Assembly: GCF_001552275.1 (NCBI RefSeq)
Contig: NZ_BCQW01000010.1
Location: 50,361-114,360 of the forward strand
Length of the DNA: 64,000 nt
Reading direction: 5' to 3'
From: Amphibacillus sediminis NBRC 103570
GTDB taxonomy: Bacteria > Bacillota > Bacilli > Bacillales > Amphibacillaceae
The notes below the pieces were generated by a model. The model was not told the DNA's origin. It made no database searches and was given only the letters and a program-made list of their open reading frames with translations. How positions within the stretch are numbered: position 1 is the first letter of the stretch; each line of letters begins with the position of its first letter. Below are positions 52,486 to 60,742 of this stretch, in pieces. A program made the position numbers and the translations under genes.

Positions 52486-52832
52486 ATCGTAATAAATTGT
52501 AAAATGATTGGTGCGCGTTTTTCTGGTGGTTGCTTGACATTTAGAATCAGCTGACCTTTCCTAACTTGGTACGTATTGTCAGGCTGGAGCACCCCGTTAA
52601 TAAATAAATTGACTAAGGAAACATCACTTGGATCTAAAATCCCTTTATTACCATACTCAGTTAACTCATCCGCATTTGTATAAATCAACTTTTTCCCATC
52701 AGACAAAGTATTATATTGATACGTCTCAACCTTGGCTTTTTTCGAGGCTTGCACTGGAATTCTTACCTGTATCTGTTGGTTGCTCTTTATTGAATCATAG
52801 ACATGCTGTCCTGTAATCATCTGTCTTTTCAT
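52479..52832 (-). CDS. DUF4183 protein, second copy
   Basis: 117 residues. Residues 35-110 ([45 protein letters not shown]) match the DUF4183 fold, with an extended N-terminus of about 30 charged residues not seen in the 51.7 kb copy. The two converge and share INGVLQ. Likely the same functional class, though diverged. Confidence 0.78.
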   Translation of the reverse strand: MKRQMITGQHVYDSIKSNQQIQVRIPVQASKKAKVETYQYNTLSDGKKLIYTNADELTEYGNKGILDPSDVSLVNLFINGVLQPDNTYQVRKGQLILNVKQPPEKRAPIILQFITIY

Positions 52833-53027
52833 GACACACCTGCCTTTTTTAATAGTATATGATCGAAGAAATTGAGTTGACAGTATCCCTTATAACAGAT
52901 GTGTCATATTGTCCGCCTAACTTCGTTACTGAATAGGTACTAGTATTTCACAGGTATGATGATTAATCATTTCTAAATTATACCTTTCTACAATTGGTTG
53001 TTCCCCTTACTGATAGACCATTTTTTG

Positions 53028-53351
53028 TTATGACAGAAAAGATATTGTCCCTAAACTACTGATTGCTTCGTTGGTATGATCAAGCAAAGTACTTTTTGCA
53101 GGAGCTGTTATCTTAAAATCTCTATTTATGGGTACACAAATATCATAACGACACTCCTCTTTAGGCGTTGTCTCAGGGTTATCTTGTGGTACAGCCAATA
53201 TGTAGAATGTTCATGACATACTAAACCTTTTAACTGTATCCATTCTTTAAAGGCTTCCGTTAAGGCTTTGTTTTGCTTTTCTCCATATTCTCCGACATTC
53301 CGAAAATAAGGCAATCCTTGTTTCAGGTAATTCTTCAATAGTCATATTCAT
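53028..53351 (-). pseudogene. GyrI-like small-molecule-binding domain, frameshifted
   Basis: From ATG 53351 (after GGAGG) the text MNMTIEELPETRIA must shift near 53313 to YFRNVGEYGEKQNKALTEAF and again near 53195 to LAVPQDNPETTPKEECRYDI, ending at 53028. Read together this is a GyrI/AraC-effector-binding domain of about 105 residues: RNVGxYGE and CRYDI are its marks. Two frameshifts suggest a dead gene; sequencing error in T-runs is possible for the first. Confidence 0.75.
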
Positions 53352-53423
53352 TTTTCCTTCCTCCTTACTTAGTAAAGTAATGCTATTTAAAAGGTTTATC
53401 AAGACAATATTAAAAAGAATACC

Positions 53424-53557
53424 ATGAACCAATCGGACCGTTACTAGTTGTTGGATCTCCCGCTTAGACATGACGTCCTCCCTTATTTCTTGAAGTGAGA
53501 GCCCTACAAAAGCCCTTCGATGGGCGAGTAATCGCAGCCCCAGCCAGTTACACTGCG
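53424..53557 (-). repeat. Family A repeat, copy A9 (left half)
   Basis: Leftward copy next to GTTAT. It keeps the left end, GGGGC and CTCCCACTT-type hairpins and stops after GGTTCAT; the right half is missing. Confidence 0.8.
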
Positions 53558-53642
53558 ATAACCGGGTACATACTCCTAAAAATTATAAAAAAATAAGTAT
53601 GAACCGATAAATATCGAGTTCACACCCTAGTAAGGTAATAGT

Positions 53643-54542
53643 CTAACTTTTTGATGCCGTTGCTAAATTTTGTTCTATACTGTTATCAGCTTTTCTTGCT
53701 AACCACTGAGTCAATGCTGCAAATTCCCTTTCAGCAGCACGATAGCCTGCTAGATGTAGTTGATTGAGTTTGTCTGGATCTTTTTCAGTGCGTTTGACCT
53801 GTTCTGCCTCGTTTGGTCGAATAACGAATACATCTCCATTCTGCTCTAACTGTTCAACATAATCCAGGGTCTCATTATAGACATGATGTCGTTCTTCCAA
53901 AGCTTGGACAAGCTTTTTATACTTAGGATAAATGACTCTGGCAGTCATACGTGCTCGAAAAGGCTTTTTACGATAGCCCTTTGGTCTAGTTAATATGATT
54001 ACGTGTTTCTGATTGCCGTCTGCTATTGACTTCCTAATCGGAATTGGATCAACAATACCCCCATCCAATAAAATACGCCCAGCTAACTCAACTGGCTTCC
54101 CCACAAGAGGCAAACTGCTTGAGGCACGCACGGCAGACATGACAATCTCTGGATTGCTATTATCAAAGTAGTGAGGTTGTCCAGTTATACAATCCGTTGT
54201 TGGAATAACGAAGCGCTCAGAAATTTTATCAAAAGTATCATAGTCAAAAGGGGCAAGCTCATTAGCAATATCATTAAAAAGAAAGTCCATATTAAAAACG
54301 CCTTGTCCTTTAAGGAGATTCCGGTAGTTTATGTAACGCGGATCTTTGGCATAAGTCACATTAATGTGCCTGCTTCGATCTTTTTGTCTTGATAAATAAG
54401 ACAGTGCGTTACAGGCTCCCGCTGAAACACCGATCACATAAGGAAAATAGAGCTGATGCTCCATGAAATAATCCAAAACACCAGAGGTATAAACACCTCG
54501 CATGCCGCCACCTTCTAATACTAACCCTGTATTTGCTTCCAT
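53643..54542 (-). CDS. Patatin-like phospholipase family protein
   Basis: 299 residues. GLVLEGGGMRGVYTSGVLDYF is the oxyanion glycine loop, VIGVSAGACNAL the GxSxG nucleophile elbow (Ser near 40), and ILLDGGIVDPIP the catalytic Asp (DGG). These enzymes hydrolyse lipid acyl esters. The C-terminal region is helical (RRHHVYNETLDYVEQLEQNGDVFVIRPNE). GGAGGGAG before ATG. Monocistronic; family A copy A10 lies upstream. Confidence 0.92.
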   Translation of the reverse strand: MEANTGLVLEGGGMRGVYTSGVLDYFMEHQLYFPYVIGVSAGACNALSYLSRQKDRSRHINVTYAKDPRYINYRNLLKGQGVFNMDFLFNDIANELAPFDYDTFDKISERFVIPTTDCITGQPHYFDNSNPEIVMSAVRASSSLPLVGKPVELAGRILLDGGIVDPIPIRKSIADGNQKHVIILTRPKGYRKKPFRARMTARVIYPKYKKLVQALEERHHVYNETLDYVEQLEQNGDVFVIRPNEAEQVKRTEKDPDKLNQLHLAGYRAAEREFAALTQWLARKADNSIEQNLATASKS

Positions 54543-54621
54543 TTTGACTCCCTCCTTTGCGACTTAATTACCAATTATAGCAAATACATTATTTTTTGTG
54601 AATCTAAAGCTCTTGTAAAAG

Positions 54622-54865
54622 ATAAAGTGATACTTCGTTCAGCGGGGTTTCGACGCATTGGATGTGCTCGTGCAGACGTTACGACACGCCGTCGCGAACT
54701 TAGTCAGCTTCCTCTCTCCCCCACTGAACGTTAGTTGAACCAATCGGGCCGTTACTGGCTGTTGATCCCCACTTAGACATGACCTCACTTATTTCTTGTA
54801 GTGGGAGTCTTACAAAAAGCCCTTCGATGGGGCGAGTAATCACAGTCCCAGCCAGTTACACTGCG
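54622..54865 (-). repeat. Family A repeat, copy A10
   Basis: Leftward copy 3' of TTTAT (54870-54866), nearly complete, with right end GAAGTATCACTTTAT. 54866-55110 otherwise contains the Mn-catalase promoter region with no hairpin. Confidence 0.88.
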
Positions 54866-55124
54866 ATAAATGCCTTGTCAGCTCAGATCTTTTTTTCCCT
54901 TTTAGTAGCTAATCAGTCAGAAAAATAGAAAATCATACTATTAAAATAAGGCACCGTTTAATGGTTGTTGCTAATAAACTGAATCTTACCTTTTGAAACG
55001 TTCAAAGCTGGTCCTCAAATCACCTTATAGATAACTTATAATCTATATGATCGTCATATTGTTGGACATATTTTCCTTCTACCGTTCATAGATATAATGT
55101 TAGCTTAACCTGTAAAGGAGCGTG

Positions 55125-55367
55125 ATGACAATGAATAAGCAAATCCCCTCTTTTGTGAGCTCTATTGATACCTATGTTTATCAAAGCTTACAAGGTATCG
55201 AACAGTCAACCATTGTTGTCCAGACAACAATGGGAACAGTAACAGGATTATTAACTACAGTGATGCCTGATCATATAATTGTTGAATCCGGTGGCTCCCG
55301 ATTTTTTATTCGTATACAGCAAATTGTCTGGGTAATTCCAAAAAACGGGGGTAAAAGAGATGTTTAA
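55125..55367 (+). CDS. DUF2642 (YuzF-like) protein
   Basis: 80 residues; ATG 55125 or 55131 (AAAGGAG fits either). The text TYVYQSLQGIEQSTIVVQTTMGTVTGLLTTVMPDHIIVESGGSRFFIRIQQIVWVIP is a DUF2642 beta domain, also found in spore-coat-associated small proteins. Overlaps the Mn catalase start by eight bases, implying coupled translation and a joint role; function not known. Confidence 0.78.
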   Translation: MTMNKQIPSFVSSIDTYVYQSLQGIEQSTIVVQTTMGTVTGLLTTVMPDHIIVESGGSRFFIRIQQIVWVIPKNGGKRDV

Positions 55368-56256
55368 ACGAGAAAATCGTTTGTTGATTCCATTGCCAAT
55401 ACCTGAGCATGGTGATCCAAATGCCGCAGCTGCAGTGCAAGAGTTATTAGGTGGTAAGTTTGGTGAAATGTCTACGTTGAATAATTATATGTACCAATCA
55501 TTCAATTTCAGAAGTAAGGATAAATTAAAGCCATTCTATGATCTAGTAGCAAGTATAACGGCAGAAGAATTTGGTCATGTTGAGCTTGTGGCGAATACGA
55601 TCAACTTATTATCTAAGGGGAATACTTTTTATACTGGAGACCCTGATGTAACACCACTTCGTGAAGGAAAGGATAGTCGCAGTACTTATCATTTTATTGC
55701 AACAGCGCAAACGGCTCTAGCTGGAGATTCCATGGGCAATGCATGGCGTGGAGATTATGTGTTTAATAGTGGTAACCTTGTACTCGATCTGTTGCATAAC
55801 TTTTTTCTTGAGATCGGGGCGCGAACGCATAAGATGAGGGTTTACGAAATGACTGAGCATGAAACAGCGCGAGAAATGATCGGTTATCTGCTTGTACGCG
55901 GTGGTACACATATTCTGGCCTATGCCAAGGCGCTCGAAATCGCAACTGGTGTTGATGTAAAGAAAATGGTTCCCATTCCTGACTTGTCAAACCGTAAATT
56001 TGATCATGCGCGCAAGTTTGAAGATCAAGGTCTGAGTAACATCCTTTACACTTGGAATGATGTCGGGCACTATCTCGATATTAAGCAAATATGGAAAGGT
56101 GAAAATCCAGAAAGCGGTGATAAACTAGTCGTTAAGGAAGGCGCACCAGAAGGAGCTCAAATACCTAATCTTGAAGAATTACCTGAAGAGTTTGCACCAG
56201 GGATAAGTCGAGATGACTATGAACGGATTGCCAAGCGACTGATGGAGAATATATAG
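55360..56256 (+). CDS. Manganese catalase
   Basis: 298 residues. The ferritin-like four-helix bundle carries ligands in GKFGEMSTLNNYMYQSF (Glu near 37), EEFGHVELVANTINLL (Glu, His near 71), EIGARTHKMRVYEMTEHETAREMI (Glu, His) and GGTHILAYAKALE (His). It disproportionates hydrogen peroxide with a di-Mn centre. Related to B. subtilis YdbD and coat protein CotJC. GGGGG precedes the ATG. Followed by a terminator. Confidence 0.93.
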   Translation: MFKRENRLLIPLPIPEHGDPNAAAAVQELLGGKFGEMSTLNNYMYQSFNFRSKDKLKPFYDLVASITAEEFGHVELVANTINLLSKGNTFYTGDPDVTPLREGKDSRSTYHFIATAQTALAGDSMGNAWRGDYVFNSGNLVLDLLHNFFLEIGARTHKMRVYEMTEHETAREMIGYLLVRGGTHILAYAKALEIATGVDVKKMVPIPDLSNRKFDHARKFEDQGLSNILYTWNDVGHYLDIKQIWKGENPESGDKLVVKEGAPEGAQIPNLEELPEEFAPGISRDDYERIAKRLMENI

Positions 56257-56289
56257 GCTTGATTTCCCCACCAGCATGACTGTTTACTT

Positions 56290-56350
56290 CTTGGGCATTG
56301 GAACAAGCGAGTTAAGTCATGTCTTTCCACATGCCCAAGCGCACTTCTTT
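56290..56350 (+). terminator. Terminator of the DUF2642/Mn-catalase operon
   Basis: CTTGGGCAT (56290-56298) pairs with ATGCCCAAG (56331-56339), followed by CGCACTTCTTTTTTT. Confidence 0.78.
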
Positions 56351-56404
56351 TTTTAAGACTATTTTCGAGAACATTGGAAAACGTAAAAAGCAAAAAGCTA
56401 AAGA

Positions 56405-56977
56405 CTATTCTCGATGGTTAGCATTCATTCCCTTTATGATAATCGAGGCTATTGTTTCAACAAGCTCCTTTGAGCTAACAGCTGGATCATTTTTCAGGTC
56501 TTCTACAGCCCCATATAGAGCCCAGCTTACCATAGTTGCTGAGAGTTTTAGTCTTTGTTCACTAAAATAAGGGTATGATTCGGCAAATCGCTGATAAAAT
56601 TGTTGAGTTAATTCGAATTTAACTGTTTCCTCAATAGAAGACAGACAAAATGGATTATTTTTTTGGTAACGTGTAACAATATCCCTTTGAAAGTGCAGCA
56701 ATGAAACAAAGACATCTTCAATAGCTTCTTTTGTAATGATCTGATATGCATTTAAGCGATTTATAACATGAACCTTCAGGTCCTCTGCCAAAATGGTATC
56801 GATTAAGTCCATTTTATCTTTAAAGTGGTAATAGAAGGTAGCTCGATTCACAGCCGCTTCCTTTGTAATATCCTTTACTGTAATAGCATTAATTTCTTTT
56901 TGTGTGGATAATTTATTAAATGCTTTCATGATAAGCTTGCGTGTTCGAATTACACGTGGATCTAAGTCTGACTTCAC
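56405..56977 (-). CDS. TetR-family regulator
   Basis: 190 residues, GTG start after GGGGGGAG. HTH: RVIRTRKLIMKAFNKLSTQKEINAITVKDITKEAAVNRATFYYHFKDKMDLIDTI near 8-60 is the TetR DNA-binding signature. The ligand domain is short (CLSSIEETVKF, ALYGAVEDLKND), a TetR_C_33-like type. Target genes are not obvious: it converges on the Mn-catalase operon and is read alone. Confidence 0.88.
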   Translation of the reverse strand: MKSDLDPRVIRTRKLIMKAFNKLSTQKEINAITVKDITKEAAVNRATFYYHFKDKMDLIDTILAEDLKVHVINRLNAYQIITKEAIEDVFVSLLHFQRDIVTRYQKNNPFCLSSIEETVKFELTQQFYQRFAESYPYFSEQRLKLSATMVSWALYGAVEDLKNDPAVSSKELVETIASIIIKGMNANHRE

Positions 56978-57421
56978 TTGCTTCTCCCCCCTACATCATT
57001 CAACATTTCCCTATCCATTTACTCCAAACATTTACTATTTTTTCCGATTATCTCGAATTAAAAATATTCATATACGTAAATTATACAATAATTGCATCTT
57101 TTAGAAAAATATTTGTTCAAAATTCGACAAATTACTGAAGGGAAATGCTTTGTTTCTAGTCCATTTTCAAAAGTTGCTAGCTATGGGGGGCAAACTTTTG
57201 AGCATCGGAGCCATGCATTAGAGTCGTAAAACGTGGAAAAGGATAAAACAGTGAAGCAAAAAATTGCTTTATTATTTATAGATAATGACAATTCATAATA
57301 ACCATTTATGAAAAGATAAAATTCAGAACATTAAGGTTACAATCAGACGATACGATTGATCAACCCTATACTCTTTAATAAAAGACCAAAATGATTTAAC
57401 TTTAAAATAATTAGGGATTGA

Positions 57422-57859
57422 CTAACTATTTGTTATTTCCTGATCTTCTTCTAACTTAACTCTCCTTAATGAAACCTTTATGATAAATAAAATACCCAAG
57501 GCAATGACGCCAATTAACATTTCAATCGTTGCCGTTGAATAAATAAGCATTTTTCTAGCAATTGCATAAATCATAACATCAATCACATTACTAGGCTTAT
57601 GCTTAATCAGCATTAAAGCAAGCTCAAGGCCTATAATTAGCATAAGTAAATAGGAAAGCAAACTTTGGAAATTATCATAATCAAGTAAATGCGTTAGTGT
57701 GTCTTGTTGCACCACGGATATAACTAGAGCTATGCCACTAATCAACACCGCAATTATAATTAACGTAGCTAAAAATACTTCAATTGCCATAATAGTTGCC
57801 CCAACTCGATTGGTTAACCTATGAAGCTTCTTCTTAAACTTTTCTTGAATTGGAATCAC
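57422..57859 (-). CDS. PsiE-like membrane protein
   Basis: 145 residues with four hydrophobic helices at about 20-45, 60-85, 90-105 and 108-130. The arrangement and LLMLIIGLELALMLIKHKP and VIDVMIYAIARKMLIY fit the phosphate-starvation-inducible PsiE family, whose role is unclear. The GTG start at 57859 lies inside the only AGGTGAT-like site, so the true start may be the ATT three codons later; start uncertain. The 440-base region 56978-57421 holds a CAAAAGTT/AACTTTTG hairpin and AT-rich sequence only. Confidence 0.72.
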   Translation of the reverse strand: MIPIQEKFKKKLHRLTNRVGATIMAIEVFLATLIIIAVLISGIALVISVVQQDTLTHLLDYDNFQSLLSYLLMLIIGLELALMLIKHKPSNVIDVMIYAIARKMLIYSTATIEMLIGVIALGILFIIKVSLRRVKLEEDQEITNS

Positions 57860-57911
57860 CTACTTTCTTCTTGATCAACGATCAGATGATCATAATCTGT
57901 TAATGTTAATA

Positions 57912-58322
57912 TTATAACCATACGGTTACCTGAAAACGATGCTGACAACGAGGGCATTTCGCTGTATGCTTGCCTCGCTTACGCGGCAATCTTAAGGTTG
58001 TGCCACAATTCGAACATTTACGATAGCGATGGGTTCGACTATCTTTTATTCGCTTGATTTGCAAGCTAAAGTATGACTTTACTTGTTTGATTACTTTCAG
58101 TAAAAATTGATTTTCAGCATATCGTTTAGCAATATTTTTGGAAAAAACGCGAAAAATTGCCCAAAAAATGAGCAACCAAAGCGAGATTACCAGGGCTATA
58201 GATTCAAAGTATCGACTTAAAAAAAGCAGGATAAAATAGGTCACTAAGATAGCGATATATAGCTGGTCAATGCCATAACGTCCTTGCATAAAATATTGCA
58301 ATTTTTGCTTTAATCGTTCCAC
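57912..58322 (-). CDS. Zinc-ribbon membrane protein
   Basis: 136 residues. Two transmembrane helices (22-40, 43-60), a basic linker, then a C-terminal zinc ribbon with CSNC (near 103) and CPRC (near 125). GTG start after GGGAGG. Likely a membrane-anchored nucleic-acid- or protein-binding factor; no family name recognised. It is 52 bases from the PsiE-like gene and in the same direction. Confidence 0.75.
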   Translation of the reverse strand: MERLKQKLQYFMQGRYGIDQLYIAILVTYFILLFLSRYFESIALVISLWLLIFWAIFRVFSKNIAKRYAENQFLLKVIKQVKSYFSLQIKRIKDSRTHRYRKCSNCGTTLRLPRKRGKHTAKCPRCQHRFQVTVWL

Positions 58323-58442
58323 ACAAACGCCTCCCTTAAAATCATATTATAGCATGATTCTTTAAAAGCAACATAAATAGCGTCTCCATGCTATGAATGA
58401 AAATTGATTAGCTCTTCAAGTAAGCCATTGAACAAAATTTAT

Positions 58443-58629
58443 CGCAGTGTAACTGGCTGGGGCTGCGATTACTCGCCCCATCGAAGGGCTTTTGTAAGGC
58501 TCCCACTTCAAGAAATAAGGGAACACGTCATGTCTAAGTGGGAGTTCCAACAGCGTAACGGCCCGATAGGCTCAACTAACGTTCAGGGGGAGATGGAAAA
58601 TACCCCCACTTAACGAAGTTTCACTTTAT
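58443..58629 (+). repeat. Family A repeat, copy A11
   Basis: Rightward copy 3' of TTTAT (58438-58442) with right end GAAGTTTCACTTTAT and a shortened right hairpin, convergent with gshA. Confidence 0.85.
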
Positions 58630-58724
58630 AAAGGCAAGAAGAAACACATCCATTTAATTTAGACAGTAAAAAGAACTGAACGCTCATTCTGATTAACGTT
58701 CAGCTCCTCTAAAAAAACAAACGC

Positions 58725-60197
58725 TTAAGCTTCCTTAGAACACAGATCATCATATTTATACTCATGCGCATAACGCAACCCAAAATCTAGGAATGATTCA
58801 TGTCTAGCATTCATTTCCTTGATACTAAGCTCTGAATAAAGCAACGATTGATCGTACAGTTTGGCTTTTTCATTCATGACAACTTGGCAGTAGTAGCCAT
58901 GTCGATCATTATCAATTAATCTAGCGAGATCAGCTAGTTTATTAAATATTTGGTTAGCCAAATTCTGAAGTAATATCCGTTTACCATGGCTATCATACAG
59001 TTTTAATCTAGATAAGCGTCCTAATATAGCAACAAGATGGTGATTGATCTTGGCAAGTTGTAATGCCTGATTTGATAATGGCTGATCATCTTCTAATAAA
59101 CAATACAGCATAAACAGGTGCATAAAATCAAGCTGTTGTTTATTGATCCCTAATTTCTCAAACGGATTTATATCAAGTAAACGAACCTCAACATATTGAA
59201 TACCTGCCCTTTTCAACGCTTCTGTCTGTGTTTCATGATTCAACCCCATTCGTTTTAATCGAATTGGTGCATAAAATTCGCTTTCATTCTGTATGACATT
59301 AGTATTCAATTGTACTTGGTGATCGTTAATGTGAGTTCCTAATTTAACATAGCGATCATGCTTTGTTGTTAATAATTGTTCCATTCCCTTAACATAGCTT
59401 GATAAATCATGATAAGAAATAGGAAATTGCTCAGTAATTTCAGTTGAATAGCCAAAGCGACTCACCCTTAAAGAAGTAGCGTAATCATGAAACATGCTTT
59501 TCTCTTCATTAAACTGCTCCATATTAGCCCCGATCTTGCTTAACTCTTTTTTGAGCACCTCGTCATAGCTAGAATCAGCAATAGGCGAAGCACCAAACAA
59601 ATAAATCAAGAGCCAGCGATGCTTCATAAAATTACGAGCCAAGCGCATATAAAGGGCATTTATTGCATTCTGACCACTAAGGCCCTCACTGAGATTTCCA
59701 GACAAAATTTTAGTAAGGGACGTTCCTAATGAGAAATTATAATGAATACCCGAAATCATTTGAATCGGCTTCCCATATCGAAGGGCTAATCCCCTACGAT
59801 AAATCTCTTTTTCGTTACCTGTTTCGGATTGATCAAATTGAGCGATTCGGATCATCTTTTCGTCAGGCAATCGAGGGGGCATACTTAACGGCCACATTAA
59901 TTCAGAACCAATTCCTTCATTAGCCAAATTATGTATCCTATCGAGTTCATCTAAAAGTGAGTCTGTTTTTGTATGGACCTTCGTTACAAATTCTAATTGA
60001 TTCTCTGCAAAGTCAACGGTAATTTGACTATTTTCTATCTTGTCTCCAAATATCTTAGGATGATCAGTTAAAGCAATCTGTCCATTTTGATCTATGCGTT
60101 GTGTTTCGCGCTCAATTCCACATTTAATGTCAAGTAATGCTTTACGTTTTTCTTTGTTATTGAAGAAAGGAGACCATAGCGTATTGTATTTCACCAT
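58725..60197 (-). CDS. gshA: Glutamate--cysteine ligase, single-domain
   Basis: 490 residues. CGIERETQRIDQNGQ (Glu/Mg site), FAENQLEFVT, WPLSMPPRLP, GLALRYGKPIQMISGIHYNFSLG and YVEVRLLDINPFEKLG are the gamma-glutamylcysteine synthetase blocks of the proteobacterial/GshF N-terminal type. It makes gamma-glutamylcysteine from Glu, Cys and ATP. The protein stops at the end of the ligase domain; no ATP-grasp glutathione synthetase module follows in frame or nearby. AAAGGAG before ATG. Leader 60198-60597 shows nothing but AT-rich sequence. Confidence 0.93.
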   Translation of the reverse strand: MVKYNTLWSPFFNNKEKRKALLDIKCGIERETQRIDQNGQIALTDHPKIFGDKIENSQITVDFAENQLEFVTKVHTKTDSLLDELDRIHNLANEGIGSELMWPLSMPPRLPDEKMIRIAQFDQSETGNEKEIYRRGLALRYGKPIQMISGIHYNFSLGTSLTKILSGNLSEGLSGQNAINALYMRLARNFMKHRWLLIYLFGASPIADSSYDEVLKKELSKIGANMEQFNEEKSMFHDYATSLRVSRFGYSTEITEQFPISYHDLSSYVKGMEQLLTTKHDRYVKLGTHINDHQVQLNTNVIQNESEFYAPIRLKRMGLNHETQTEALKRAGIQYVEVRLLDINPFEKLGINKQQLDFMHLFMLYCLLEDDQPLSNQALQLAKINHHLVAILGRLSRLKLYDSHGKRILLQNLANQIFNKLADLARLIDNDRHGYYCQVVMNEKAKLYDQSLLYSELSIKEMNARHESFLDFGLRYAHEYKYDDLCSKEA

Positions 60198-60597
60198 CTT
60201 ATCACGCTCCTTTGTTCACACGACATATAATAAGCATTGCGTAAATTTTCTTTAACGTATTATGTTTTTCAATCCATAGAACAGGATTGAAAGGGCTCAT
60301 TTATTGCTCCTTATTTAGGAATACGTTGATCTGACCATTGGTGGCACGCCTTCGTTTTTCTCCTAATTGAAATAGCGTCATCTCGTTTTTTTACTCGAAT
60401 TATGAATTTATTTTTTATACAATGCTAATGACTACATATTAATGTATGCAGTTCAATTAATCGTTACACCTACTTTAATTGATTGTTTACCCTATCTAGA
60501 GCAAAAAAAAACTCATAAGATTATTTTTCTTATAAGGCAATACACATTTATAAAAATTCATTCATCAGTCATCTCCCACATAAGGGGTAAGCTATAT

Positions 60598-60735
60598 GTC
60601 TATGTGTATTTCATTCAGTAGAGTTCAAATCCCGACTGAATCAAGTAAAGACTCGCCCAGATACCGTCAGCGGAAATGTATTGAACGAAGTTAGTATATC
60701 CGAGTGCGCATATGCCAAGGCGATATAATATTGAA
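60598..60735 (-). repeat. Family B repeat, copy B5 (inverted)
   Basis: Leftward copy: on the minus strand CCTTGGCATATGCGC, ATACATTTCCGC, TTTACTTGATTCAGTCGGG and TACTGAATGAAATACACATAG in the order of B1-B4, close to the dehydrogenase stop. Confidence 0.65.
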
Positions 60736-60742
60736 TATTCAG

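Noticed and set aside
8084..58629. CRISPR array
   Set aside because: Repeats are 70-420 bp, widely spaced and in both orientations; no short regular repeats with spacers.
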